A stretch of DNA of 64,000 bases from Gamsiella multidivaricata (lineage: Eukaryota > Mortierellomycota > Mortierellomycetes > Mortierellales > Mortierellaceae): NCBI RefSeq assembly GCF_025024155.1, contig NW_026251712.1, positions 610,501 through 674,500 on the forward strand. Direction: 5' to 3'. A program made the position numbers and the translations under genes. The notes under the pieces are model-generated. The model was not told the origin of the DNA. It ran no database searches and saw nothing but the letters and a program-made list of their open reading frames with translations. Positions 46,211 through 58,536 of the stretch are shown here, in pieces. Positions within the stretch are counted from its first letter, which is position 1; the number at the start of each line of letters is the position of its first letter.

Positions 46211-48900
46211 AGCTCCACGAACATATGAAGCTTTAATCTAGCATAGACCACATCAATAAAATCTTTAATTTCTCTGCATGTGCTATCATACGTTGCCATA
46301 ATGAGGCATATATCGCAGATCGAGCGCTGTATCGCCGGAAATAACTAGAAGGAAGGAAGGAACATGAAGTACCCGCATTGTCCATGGACGACTGAACACA
46401 ACTGCGACGATGATCGAGGCTAATGTCAAGTGCTCATTATGTTTGCGTTTCGAAACCTGGGCCACCATTTCGTACTTTTGCACTTTCCCAGGCGCACCGA
46501 CCAACAACAGGAAACCTTGCCTTCTTGTCTTAATGAACTATGCAAATGAATAATAAACTACTCGAACATACGCGGGATGGGTACATAAAGAATGCAACCG
46601 GATTCGGATGTACTACCCCACACGATACCATTCCTTAAATAAAATGGACGCCAGCAGGTAGATCGGTACAGAGTACTTGAGTTAACGTATACATGTAATT
46701 ATCAGATGTCAAAGGTCTCCCAGGGGTTTGGGGATCTTACCTTTGATGCATTGGCACCCATTCATCCAGGAAGCATACATTGATATATTATTGCATAAAG
46801 ATCATCCGCAATACGATATGTAACAATATCAAATTATCAACAGAGTTATGCGAAATGCATGCATTGGAACGTCCCTTGGTCATAATTCTTGTCCCACTCG
46901 CACTGGGGGACAAAGTATAGGCGTGTAAACATATGCGTTGTAACACACGTAAAGCAACGAACGGAGATATGGACAGTTGCAGGATTTGCATAGCAGCCTG
47001 CATAAATCTGCCGAATTGCTGTTGTTACTACTGTTGCTGCTTCTCAAGAACGCTAACAAGAAAAAGGACGTTTTCTATTATGACCATGACTCATTCCATA
47101 CCTTTATGAGCTTAGCCGTTATACCTATTGCTAACCACTTGGTCTTCACTGAGGGCTCCTGTTCTTAACTCTTGACCCTTACATTAGGTCCCTATGTAAG
47201 GGATAAAATTAAAAAGATGATCCTTGCAGAAGGTAGGTATAATGTAGTACACTCATAATCTACTTATGAAGCCTAACGTCTTTTTTTTTATCGCGTTCTT
47301 TGTTCTTGAGGAAAGGTGTGTACGCCCTTGCCTATTCGCTAAGAAGAAAACAGTAAAAGAGCCAGTGGGATGGTTGCTCAAGGGCTCAGATTGTATGCAT
47401 ACAGGAACAAAAGTCGTGGGGTAATACAAGTTGTTTGATGGTTGATCAAAGACAGCGATTATTATCCATGGCCATGAGTTTGACGACAGAGAAGAGGTGG
47501 GAAGGGCGAAGAGGACGAGAGCAAGGACTCTCACCCTATTTTTTTTTAGCTTCAGTCGACACTATTGTTGAAGAATTTTATTTATTCGGGATTTGAGCCC
47601 TCTTCATCATTACTTGAGTATCCAGGACGGACGATTGATGGCGCGGGATAGCATATCGCTCATAATCTTTGACCCCAGGGGTAAGGAGGAGGAAGAGCAA
47701 CAAAGGGATGCAGTACACTGCCTTGGTTCTGTAGTGTGCCTCGCATCTGTTTACTATCGCCATCATTTGAAGATGCAACAAGTGTAACCAGATGTTTAGG
47801 TCTACATTGGAACACAAGGACGAATAGCAAAAAACAAAACACTTGAGCACAAATGCAGAATGAACACAGCAAGGTACACACCAGATAGGTTCATCCTCTA
47901 TACAATGTTTAGCCTAACTGTTAATATAAGAAGTCGAGCAGGACGAAAACGGCGAGAGGCTTTGATCAAGGAAAGCGAGAGAGGGATGGTTGAATAATAA
48001 GATCGGGCGGTCGATTGGGGCTGAACGACTAAGGATACTCGCGATGACAGTGAGGAAAGGAATATGTACTAATGGAACCCCATGTCGCATCGCATGTACC
48101 ACTTTTAGTACCTGCGACACTGTATAACCTAGCCCACTTTTAAAGTGCTGATCCAATGGGGAGAGGAGGCCTCACTCTCTCGTCTCCCCCTGTCGCGAAT
48201 TGGTGGTTGGCCGTGCTCAGCATGCATGTAGACATGTATGACACGATATGGCATGGTATGGTTCCCCGATACACCTTTTGAGCGCGGATTAACAATAGAC
48301 AATGGCATGGTGGTGGCGATGATGACAATGAAGGGTACGATCTGACCTGACTTTCTCCCTCTATTCCTACTTCGGGTGCGACCGTTGCGTTTGCAGTGTA
48401 TGCTCGATATAATATAATAGTTTGTATGTATGTCTCTTTATCATTGCGACCGCGGCTCTCTTTGCTCTCCCTCTTCTTCTTTCTTTCCTCCCCGTGATCA
48501 TCCTTCATCCCCCTTCCCCATCAGCTCACATCCTCATCCTCATCCTCATTCCCCTTCTCATACCATACCTATACCCATCTTCATTCGAAATCGCCTTGCA
48601 TTCCTTCTCGCTGCATTTCACATCCCTTCCGCCCTCTTTTTTTCATTCGTCTGGTTTCACCTTAAGAAGCACAGCACTATTTGCCACCAATACCGACCAT
48701 TGCACCTGTTTGATACCCCTCGTCCATAGCTTTTAATATTTATCCCTAAATTCAATTCTCGATCTGGACCCTCTCCTTCTCTTTATCAATACCAGGGTCG
48801 TTTAATTACCTCTACCAACTTGGCCATAATATCGCACGCCACTATTCTCTCGCCTATCCACTGTGTTCTCCTATCACATCCGTGAAAAAGAACGAAAAAA
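46211..48900. other. Gene-free stretch of 2.7 kb
   Basis: I see no supported gene on either strand between the ICT1-like stop and the G-alpha start. The last 450 bp are strongly pyrimidine-rich (CTTCTTTCTTTCCTCCCC, CATCCTCATCCTCATCC) and look like the promoter and leader of the G-alpha gene. The middle has no repeat that I could identify and may be old intergenic DNA. Confidence 0.5.
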
Positions 48901-51662
48901 ATGGCAAGTATATCATCTCGCTCACTTACTCGTCCTTCCTCATTTGCTCTTCGTGATCCTTGCGAACAGAGCACGAGGAAGACATAGCAGAACATCCGCT
49001 CCTTTTGTCTTTTTACGTTACTGCGCTTTCCTCTGGGCTTGGACCTGCACGCAAGACAGGGGGATATCAACACGACATCGTTCAATCACTCTGAGATATC
49101 TCCTATTATTTTGTTCCTTCTTCATCATATATCGTCTTGACGAGGTTGCTCTATTAGCAGTTTGCGTGAAATGGAACACAGCACACATGCGCCATCTTCG
49201 TCGATTTTAAAGTTTATTTGTGTATCGCGAAAAAAAAAAAAAAAAACGCTCAGCAGGAGGCACACCATTGTCTAGTCCAATATTCGTCTAGCCTAGCTAG
49301 TACTTTAATGTATACAAAGACAACCGGGGTACATGAAGTTGTGTCATGGGAAGGGAAGAGAGCAGGGTACGATGGCTTACCTTCATACTTTTGTTTCACT
49401 GAGCACGACGATCAACTCATGATATCATTAGAGGATTAACTGGACTACTGGCATTTATATCAATTGCACCGCAAAAGCGTACAGGCGTGGTAGAGTGTGC
49501 AGAACCGAGGGCGATCCAGGAACAATCAATTTCAACTTTGATTTGCCATCTTCTCTTGCTGGTTCTAACATTTCTTTCTCTTACGACAAAAATGTTGGTT
49601 GTAGGGCGCCTGTGTGTCAAATCCAGCGGACTCGCAAAGCAGGAAGATTGACCTCGCTCTCAAGGCCGATGGAAGGTTACGAAAAACAGAAGTCAAATTA
49701 CTGCTTCTTGGTAAGTACTGAACGCATACATGTTCTATCTTCATTTTATGCGTGTCTACTACGCACACCTATACAATGCACTTGCGCATCATCGGTTCGT
49801 GTTTGTCATATTTGTGTTGCTTCTCTGTTACTATTAATGCTGGTATTTTGGGAACATGAACTATGGACTACAGACAAAGTCCAGATATAACCCAGAGCGT
49901 TCTTACTGGAGTTACTCCTTCTACCTTCAACGGCATTTGAGTTGGTTGCACAAGAGGCGTAAAATCTCTACCGGACGCTTTTTACGGCGGTCTTTCCAAA
50001 TTTGTGTTCACAAACTTTGGAGAGCGACGAAAACCTTCTCGGTCATCCATTCTTGATACGCACGCAGCTTTTTGTATGGACTCGTAGGTGCTGCCAATGA
50101 TGATGATGATAATGACGAGCCTCAACTGGCGTTTGTATATGACGCATTTTTGTTGTCGCTTATAGGGGCGGGAGAGGCAGGCAAGACGACCATCATCAAA
50201 CAAATGAAGCTGATGCATGCTTCGGGATTCTCGGGGCCAGAACGAGAAGCCTTTCGCGGTTTTGTGTTTGGCAACATGGTCGGGGCTATGCAGTCGATGT
50301 TGCAAGCCATGGAGGAACACCACATTAGCCTTGCCAACTCTGAGAATGCGGTAAAGATACAAACGAGTCGCGTTTCATTAAGGGCCCTTTGGTTCTACCA
50401 GGAAGCCGCAAGACGCATTTCTTTGTATGCAGACGATTGACGCGTCGTTTTTCTTTTAATGTCGTTAGATCTATCTTCCAATATTTACAGAGACCCCACG
50501 GATCGCCAGCGGAGCATCCTACCCACCTCAATATCAACAAGCGATCAAGTCTCTATGGAGCGATGCATCTGTACAGCAAATTTACGAAATGGGACATACT
50601 TATGCGCTAGCGGATAACGTGAAGTAGTAAGCATTACTCCACTGTTCCACATTTGGAAATATCAGAGCCCGTTCTATGCTTGAATCCTTCATATAAACAG
50701 ATATTCTAAACAATCTCGTTTTTCCTGTTGCGACAACAGCTTCTTCGATGCCGTTGACCGCATTTATGCACCGGACTATATCCCAGTCGACGCCGATATT
50801 CTTAGATGCCGCGTGAAATCGACTGGTATTACGGAAACGACATTTCATCTCGGCAGTCTCACCTACAGGCAAGTCATTGCGCGATATGGTACTATCGCAA
50901 TCGCATAGATTTGGCATGGTTGAGCAGCGTTGCTAACCCCGTGACTTGTCCCTGAACTCCCTTACAGGATGTTTGATGTGGGTGGGCAACGATCCGAGCG
51001 CAAAAAATGGATCCATTGCTTTGAAGGCGTAACTGCGGTGCTGTTTTTGGTGGCCATTAGTGGGTACGACCAATGTCTAGTCGAAGACAAGGATGCTGTA
51101 AGTGTTTGGATTTGTATTGTCAAATGTTATTCTTGAATAACCGTATACCTTATTTTAACGAGCCATTGTGTAACATTATTGTGCTATTTTAGAATCAAAC
51201 CGAGGAAGCACTGATGCTGTTTGACCAGATCTGCAACTCGCAGTGGTTCATTGACACAGCCATGATCATGTTTATGAACAAGACGGATATCTTTAAGGAA
51301 AAGATCAAGCACTCGAACATAAGTACCTACTTCCCAGACTACAATGGTTAGGATTCCATCATTATATTTTTTTTCCTTTCTTTTTCCTGCTGAGCAAGTT
51401 AGAGAGTATGCAGACACTTTTTGTTATCTGTACAAATTCCTGATAATATCTCTGTTTGTTGTCTACTTCCTTAGGCAAGGAAGGCGACTATATCGAGGCA
51501 TCAGGGTTCTTTCGAGCACGATTCATGCGGCTGAACCGGAGTGAGCACAAAGAGGTGTACGTGCACTACACAGATGCGACGGACACGAATCTGCTGAGGA
51601 ACATCATGTCGTCTGTCAACGATATTATCTTGCAGAGAAATACCAGTGTGTTGGCTCTCTGA
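48901..51662 (+). CDS. Heterotrimeric G protein alpha subunit
   Basis: Eight coding exons: 48901-48903 (ATG only), 49605-49710, 50166-50350, 50469-50626, 50740-50868, 50968-51097, 51193-51346, 51475-51662 (350 aa). The N-terminus becomes MGACVSNP, a consensus for myristoylation of Gly2 and palmitoylation of Cys4. Diagnostic motifs are [18 protein letters not shown] (P-loop), RCRVKSTGI (switch I with the Arg finger), [13 protein letters not shown] (switch II with catalytic Gln), FMNKTDIF (NKxD) and DATDTNLL (guanine-binding TxA-like loop). The C-terminus is QRNTSVLAL, without the Cys at -4 that marks pertussis-toxin-sensitive classes. Two introns appear to use GC donors (ATG|GCAAGT and AG|GCAAGT). 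The assignment of the first exon is inferred from phase and the MGxC motif. Confidence 0.92.
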
Positions 51663-52920
51663 AAAAAACAAATAAGACAAATAAAAAATATATTCAACAT
51701 GAATGCGGCTCATTGGCGTTAAGATATCCGGGTCAATCAGTTGTGATCGTTGTCTGTTTATGCTTACGCAGCCGCATGCGCTTGTGAACCGTTTCCATTG
51801 TTTCTGGCGTTGGGGCCAGTTTTCATTCCAACACCGAAGAGATGCGGCGATTCGAACGCATGGTCGTGATGTATATTTTTTTATCACTATTACTTATCCT
51901 CCATTTCCGTCCAGTCCACTTCCAGAATAATTTACTCCGCACTTCTTTCGATGTTTCTTTCGCTCCACACATCCCTTTTCCAGACTTCTAGGATCGAGTG
52001 GTTGGGTCCTTGGTAGGACAAAGAGTTCATTCGCCTCCGCACGAGGTCTGAGCCTCCCCCCTCTCCCCCCTAATCCCACGCTGTCCACAAGAAAGCAGGG
52101 AAGGGTGGGCGAGATTATCTTTTTTACTTACTTCAATCGTTATCGGGTACTGTGATGATCCATATTCTCCTTCGCGCGTGATGGTGTTGAAGTTGTTGTT
52201 ACGCCCGATTTATCTTTTTGGGTATTTTGCCTTGCACGTCATGTTTTTCTTGTAAAAGATGGTAACAATATGCGGAAAGAAATTAATGTGTCAACCTTCT
52301 TTCATCTATCCACATGCGTGCATCCATGCTCAAGAAAAGAAAAAAAAAAAAAAAGTGTGCGTGCGAATGGGTGTTTCAAAGGAAAACGATGAGCACTTTT
52401 TGTGCACGCGTCCGAAATAGCCTTACGCCCAGTTGTTTACCAAGGATTCATGAAAAATACCGAAGGGGAAGGGGTGACGAAACACGAAACAAAAAACAAA
52501 ACATGCAGCACCGTTGATTTATTACCAGAGTTTTGTCCTCCCAACCTTCTCTCCCCTCATGCTGAACGCGGCGTAAGAGCTCCAAGAATAGGCGCTGAAC
52601 ACAAAAGGCAAAAAGCAGAAAAGGTAAAAGGCAAATAAGGTAAAGCAGCACGCTTTCGTTGTTTCCATCCGATCGATTGATACTAGTAGTACTCTCAAAA
52701 ATCAGGGTCCCTGCACTAAAGTCTGAGCCAAGCATTATTGCTCTCCCCTTCCGACCTATTACACGGAAGAGTTTTAATCGAAAATCGTCCTTTCGCATCA
52801 ATCAAGATAAAGCTTTTTTATTATTAATAATGTTCTTATGAAACGTTAATCTAGAAGCTTTGTAGTATACAGTAGGCGGAAAGAGGTAGTGCGAGGGGAA
52901 AGATAATAAACTCTGATGAT
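51663..52920. other. Intergenic, no gene seen
   Basis: Contains the 3' regions of two convergent genes and an A15 run near 52336. No domain-bearing frame. Confidence 0.5.
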
Positions 52921-54795
52921 CTACATCAGCATAACCTTGTGTCTATACCAGGCAGACCCACGCTGGGTTGCCAGCCGACTCATCCTCGAATTCGACATGC
53001 CGATCAAGTAATCGCCTCTGGTCAACAGCACGGCGTCCAACATCGGCGGGTAGAATGGTCCCAACGTCGTCATGGTACCCAGTTTCTTGGTCTTTGACGA
53101 CACCTCGTTGCCTTCTGTGTCCTTCACGGAGTCGCCGTGGTCGAGCATGATCCAACCCAACTTCTCGAGCTTCTCGAGTTCCTTGGGCCGCTTCTCGTTG
53201 GTTGCGACCAGCACCGGTAACCGCTCGAGCACGACCTCAGCGTTCGTGTCGTTCACAGATTCCAGAGCCTTGATCCGGCGCTGCTTCTCGATCTCGTCAA
53301 CCTTCTCGGCGATCTCCTCGATCTGCACCAAGCATTCCTTCTCATCTTGGCCCGGCTTGCACTTGTTCACGATATCTCCACGGCGCAAGTGGATGATAAT
53401 GAACTCAGGGTGGCGACGTCCGGAGTCCTCTTTGACAGGGGGGAGCAGCAGATCCAAGATCTCGTCGACCATGGTCTCGATCTTGTCGTTGAACTTCAGA
53501 TGGAGTCCAACCTCGTGCCACGCGCGGTCGTTCAGTTCCTCGCTACCGAGGAAGTATGGACACGAAAGGCATTTCCACATCTCGGGCTTGTCTGGGTTCG
53601 CATCCTTGAGGAGGACGTCGCGTGCATGGATGAAGTCCCCGGATTTGCCCATCGTCTTGTCGCTGGCAGGGACCGTGGCTTTGAAGTCCATCAAAAACTG
53701 GGTCCGGAAGTGGTCGTACAGGTTCTTGTCATTAACACCGATGCCGCCGTTTGGGATGCAAGGAAACTCCTCACTAAAGCTCGGCCAGTTGTGGGTGAAC
53801 TCCGATGGCGGGTTCTCGGGCGTGTGCTTGATATCGTGCCATTCTAGGACTGGGATACCACTCTTTACCGAGAAGGCCTCGAGGTCGTAGAATTCTGAAT
53901 ATCTAGGACCAGACCAGACCTGAGACCGAGATAGATAATAGACATAGAATGCAAAAGAATAGATTCAATTAAAAAAAAGGAATACTCGTGTGTTGCTATG
54001 CCTCGTTATTTAGGACCTGGCAACAATCCACCCAAACGGGTGGCCCCCATTCATTCCGATGTTTACCTTGATATGTGAATTGGGACTGATAGGGGGAATG
54101 AGCAAGGTGCGTTTGAGGTCCTTGGCGAGGATCGCTGCCTTCTGAAGCGACGTGAACTGATTGTTTCCGCCGCCCATGGGCAGGTACGCGAAGAAGACAT
54201 TCGTTGGTGGTGGTGCAACAACCTCCTTCGGGTTCTGAGTGTTCTTGTGGTCCCACCAGGTGCGCTTGGCAAGGGTATCCATAAACGACCCTATTTCCTT
54301 GCGGGCAGCACTAGGGTCCTTGTAGAATGCTGGCTTGAATTCTGTTTTGATCGTGCCATTGCTGTAGTGAGTCGTCGTCGTCAAATTCGTTTCAGTTGTG
54401 GAGGGCGCTGGAGGTGGTGTTGATTGCGGTGCTGAGTCGGATTCGTAAGATGGTGGGAGCTCATGTTCTTTTGAGATAAGGGTCTCAGTATCGATGTCGT
54501 TGCTGTTGGGGTGTTCGCGAGCGTGGCGAAAGACACTGATATAGTGGATATGAATTAGGGCGAGCGCCATGAAGGAGATGCATACCAGCATGATGACCCT
54601 GGCAAATGAGAGGTGGCTCTTTTTCATGATGGAGATAGAGAGACTGGAGGATGTAGAGGATGTAGAGGATGTAGAGGATGTAGAGGATGTAGAGGATGTG
54701 CTAAGGGGCCGCTGATGATGATATGAGGGGGATATGAACTGTGGAAGGGTAGGGGAGTGAGACTTTTGCTGAAGCAAGGGAGCTGTGGCCATCAC
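52921..54795 (-). CDS. O-fucosyltransferase-like type II membrane protein
   Basis: Two exons, 54795-54067 and 53919-52921 (575 aa). The protein has a cytoplasmic N-terminus with a Ser/Ser/Thr tandem repeat (residues about 32-51) and one membrane anchor (VIMLVCISFMALALIHIHYI, about 67-88). A Ser/Thr/Pro stem follows, then a lumenal domain. That domain begins with VFFAYLPMGGGNNQFTSLQ, the GDP-fucose O-fucosyltransferase-like start (G-G-x-NNQ), and carries IIIHLRRGDIVNKC, the conserved His-Leu-Arg-Arg-Gly-Asp strand. It ends with LIGMSNSRMSRLATQRG. This matches the fungal/plant O-FucT-like family acting in the Golgi. The acceptor is unknown, and substrate preference cannot be read from the sequence. 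Confidence 0.75.
54656..54703 (-). repeat. 9-nt coding minisatellite (Ser-Ser-Thr)
   Basis: About five copies of a 9-nt unit inside the first exon of the O-fucosyltransferase-like gene, encoding a Ser-Ser-Thr repeat in the cytoplasmic tail. The unit length keeps the frame, so copy number can vary harmlessly. Confidence 0.75.
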
Positions 54796-57700
54796 TGTCT
54801 TCCAAAATTTCTAGAGAAATGAATTTATATCCACCACGAGCAGGGGGGGGGGGGGGGGGGGGGCAAACAAACACAGTAGGATGGATCGGCGAGCTGACTA
54901 AAGAATACAGGATCCGAGAGTGGATGGGTGGTCTGGGAACGTGACAGTGTACAGGGCGAATGTAGGGCGTTATATAAGAAGAAGATCGGAAAAGACCAAT
55001 AGAACAATTGCTGAGAGGCGTTGGGATGGAACAGATCCTATTTTAAGGTGTTGTTATACAAGACGTGCTCAGACTGTGCTGGAGTGGCCGTTGCTGGGAA
55101 GCCGCGTCGATGATTCCCCTACGCTATATTTTAGGTCGGAATCTGGTTTTGGTGGTTGTCGTAAGGAAGAGTGATAGCCAGATAGATCGTTGACGATATG
55201 GACGACGATCGCGGTGCAGAACTTTACGATGTGGCCGTTAGATTTTATGACTCCGCTGAGAGATAAGAAATGCAGGAATGACGGGATGCTGCTCAGGTCG
55301 TGTTCCTGCCGTCTTCTGTGCAGTCGAGTCGAGTAGAGGAATATATAGAATGGGGTTGGATGTGGCGCAAAGGAAGGGCAGACCGAATTGTTTGTCTGCG
55401 ACGTTGGTTTGACGACTTGTGATTATTTTGGTGCTCCTGGTTGTTGTTGAATATGAGCAATGCCGTATATGTATATACAGAGGAAACAACGTGCGGTACA
55501 AATGAAGAATTAGAGTACGAGAGGGGAGGAGAGAGGAAGGAGAGGGCGGTAGAGGTTGTCTTTAAGGTAGCAGAGTGGGATTAAAAAAAAAAAAAAAAAA
55601 AAAAAAAGAGTTGCTGGCTTTCTGAGGCACGGTGGACCCTTTATATGGCGGTGAAAGACCCTCAAAGCCAAAGAACGTTACAGGGTTCCCCTCTTTTGCC
55701 TATTTGTAGGCTGTTGCAATGTGGATGAGCCAAATATTCTGTATTATTAAATCGGCCTTGGTTTCCCCCCCTCTCCTCCTTTCGGGTGTGTGTGCGTGTG
55801 TGCATGAATGTGCTCATTCAGGTGCATATGATTGAATGCATCAGCGAGTTTATGTCCGTATTTTACCATATAATCAATTGTTCATGCTAAAAAAGCTATG
55901 TCCGCTGTCCATCTGCCCTTCGGAAAAGGACTTGTAACTGCCGTAGCTGCCCCCACAAAAATATCCAACTGGACGGCCCCCAGTGAACTCTGCATTTGCA
56001 CACGTCTGGGCGCCAGAGGACCCTCCTGCTATTTGATACCTGTCTCAAGCGAGAATTCCTTTGATTCGAAAGAATACAGGGTCCTAGCCACTAGTGTTCA
56101 GCAGTTCATAAGTAAATAAATTACATCCGCACGCTTGCTACGCTTGTCGACACTAAACTAAATGACGATAAAATGGGCAGTCCATTGAGGGATTAGCTTA
56201 TTATCCTGTCAGCATTTATGCCTGGCTTGGGTATCCAGTAATGGTGTTACTGCGGTCTTCATCGTATCCACTGAGCTGAACGGCAGGTCGAGATCCCAAG
56301 TCCCCTTGCTATTGGGTCAGACAGCCTAAGGCTGTGGTTGCTGGACGAGTGGGAGCGAGTGGGAACGAGATGATTTGTTTGGGATGTCATACCACAGGGC
56401 GATCTCGCTCTCTCTAGTAAAAGAGTTACTTCGGAGGAAGACGTTGTTACATGTTAATGATGAGAGCATCTGGAGCTGTCCAGCTGCCCACTTGCGCCAA
56501 AATTAGTCGAACCATGGGAGGTGGTGTTTGAGATTGGTCCGGATGGACATGAAAAATCCTGAAAAGAGAGAACTATAGTGCAGTGCAGCTTTGCTAGTTT
56601 GTTGTCCAACAGCTGTCCCCCTCCCCTCCCCCCCCTCCCCTCCCCTCCCCCCTCCTCCTCCTCCTCCCTCGCAGCTCATTCGCTCGTCAGCTTTCTCCCT
56701 AACCTCTCAGCACACTCCGGGATGCACGATACGCAGTCGCAGACCAACAATAAATGCTTTTCTTTGCGCCCCAAGGTACATGTATACTTTCTCATTTGCT
56801 GTAACGCCGATATACTGCTGGATGTGTATCTGTGTCCACGTGCGGGAGATGTACGGCGGCGCCGAGTCTTGTGGCGCCGGCTCATAGGACAGAGCCGGCT
56901 TCCGGTTTGATTGCAATTTACATAAAAGAATAAACCAGTAATTGCCTGCGTCCGTATATCGAACAAAGCATTCTTCCAAGGCTCCACCGAGAAAAGACTA
57001 CGAACGTTGTTTGTTACATTCCCACAACATGTTTTGTTGTCCATCATTCGCCTTTTGCTCCCCTTGCCCTTCGTGCGAAATGACAATATGATAATTTATG
57101 TCAGTGAGCAGCACACACTCAAAATCTCGGTCTCTCTTTGAATCTAAAATAGCGCTAATTCCAAAAAGGAAGACTTGGGCCTGTGACACTCTGCTCTCAT
57201 CTTCGGTAGGTTATGGCTGCATCATCCAGAGAGGATCATTGTTTTTACGGTTGTCCACAACAGCTCCCTGCCCCTACCAAGATCCTTCTTCTTTTTGGTT
57301 TCCTTTTATTCAGGATGATGACATGAGCAAGTGCGGTTTGACCCTGAGTATATTCGCTGTCATCGATGTTCAAGTCAAGTAAATTGTTTTTTTTTATAGA
57401 CCAATTGCTTATGAACATTCGTCTCGTACTTCATGCACAAAGATCGATGCTACCAAAAATAGACCACAGCCTGATCAACCCTTCATGATGATGCATGCCA
57501 TACACATCGATAAGATCCGCGCATTACGATTGATATGACCCTCTGTGGGCCGAAGAACGTAAACCTCTCCATGTATGCTCTACTCTATTCAACTTTCGAT
57601 TATCGTGTTCTGGACAAGTCTGAACGAAGCATTAGTAATGAACGATACAAAGCGATACATGCGCCTGCCTCCACTACAAGGTATCATCTCGCTTTCCATG

Positions 57701-58536
57701 TCAGGAGACTAACAAGCTATCGCCTGCACGTACGAACTTTGCATGCCCTCCCAAAGATCCTTGTCCTTGTCAAATTGACGCTATGAGATACAACGCGTAT
57801 CAGAAATGTGGCCCTTTACAGAAGTAATGTCAGGGTCATGGACGCCTTGCCAAATGTATCCAAGCGAATATAATTCTTCTGGCTGGCGTTTAGCACGTCT
57901 GAGCCGATTTACGCTCCGAAATGCAGTGAAATCATTATCGCCATGAAAAAACAGGCTCCCAACCAATTAGCATATTACAGCACAGATGAGTTTTTAGTAG
58001 ACATCGGGCAAAGGCATGAGATTGCAATAGCCTACTCTCAGACGTGGTCATTCTATACTGGTATTTATTTGAGATAAATGTTAGCTAGACTAGCACTAAT
58101 ACAGGTCAAGCAAGTGCCGCCGAAAGCAACGTCCTCAGTTCAATACAACAAGAATACCACCGCATGAAATATAGAATCAAATGACGGTAACGACAAACGG
58201 CCACACTATAAACAGCTCGACTTGCATAACCTTTAAGGTCGTGAGAAGTGCAGGTTATTTATCACTCGGAGAAGCCAAAGGTACATCAAACGACAACAGT
58301 ACTCTTGGAGAGTTCATAATAAAGCAGGCGGAACAAATGCTAACATTTAATGCGATATCGTGGGCAGAGCGGGTCTTGAGACAAGAGGGGAATAGTGGGC
58401 GCCTGTTGCCCCTGGATTCATGTTGTTGGTATTGCCCTGTGTACGAAAGATCACGGTGTCCACTGAGAAGAGATTGTTTGCCATAGGTTGTGCTTCTGTC
58501 GTGCCATCGTATTTTATTTGGAGAACCTGCAGAGGC
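54796..58536. other. Gene-free stretch of 3.7 kb
   Basis: Apart from the upstream region of the fucosyltransferase-like gene I see no supported gene. Simple-sequence tracts include the G21 run, A25 at 55583-55607, a GT tract near 55793 and a C/T tract (CCCCTCCCCTCC) at about 56617-56670. Short frames up to about 130 codons lack domains. An old mobile-element remnant cannot be excluded, but no terminal repeats are visible. Confidence 0.5.
54843..54863 (+). repeat. G21 homopolymer upstream of the O-fucosyltransferase-like gene
   Basis: An uninterrupted run of 21 G, 48-68 nt upstream of the start at 54795; the coding strand carries C21. Similar placement to the G tract near 15.1 kb. Run length may be affected by assembly. 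Confidence 0.7.

Noticed and set aside
51840..51870. GATTCGAACGC as a tRNA B box
   Set aside because: No acceptor stem, A box or cloverleaf can be drawn around it.
55583..55607. A25 run (and similar runs at 4520, 21976) as retroposon tails
   Set aside because: No target-site duplication or coding remnant is visible upstream; homopolymers of this size are scattered in both orientations across all intergenic regions.
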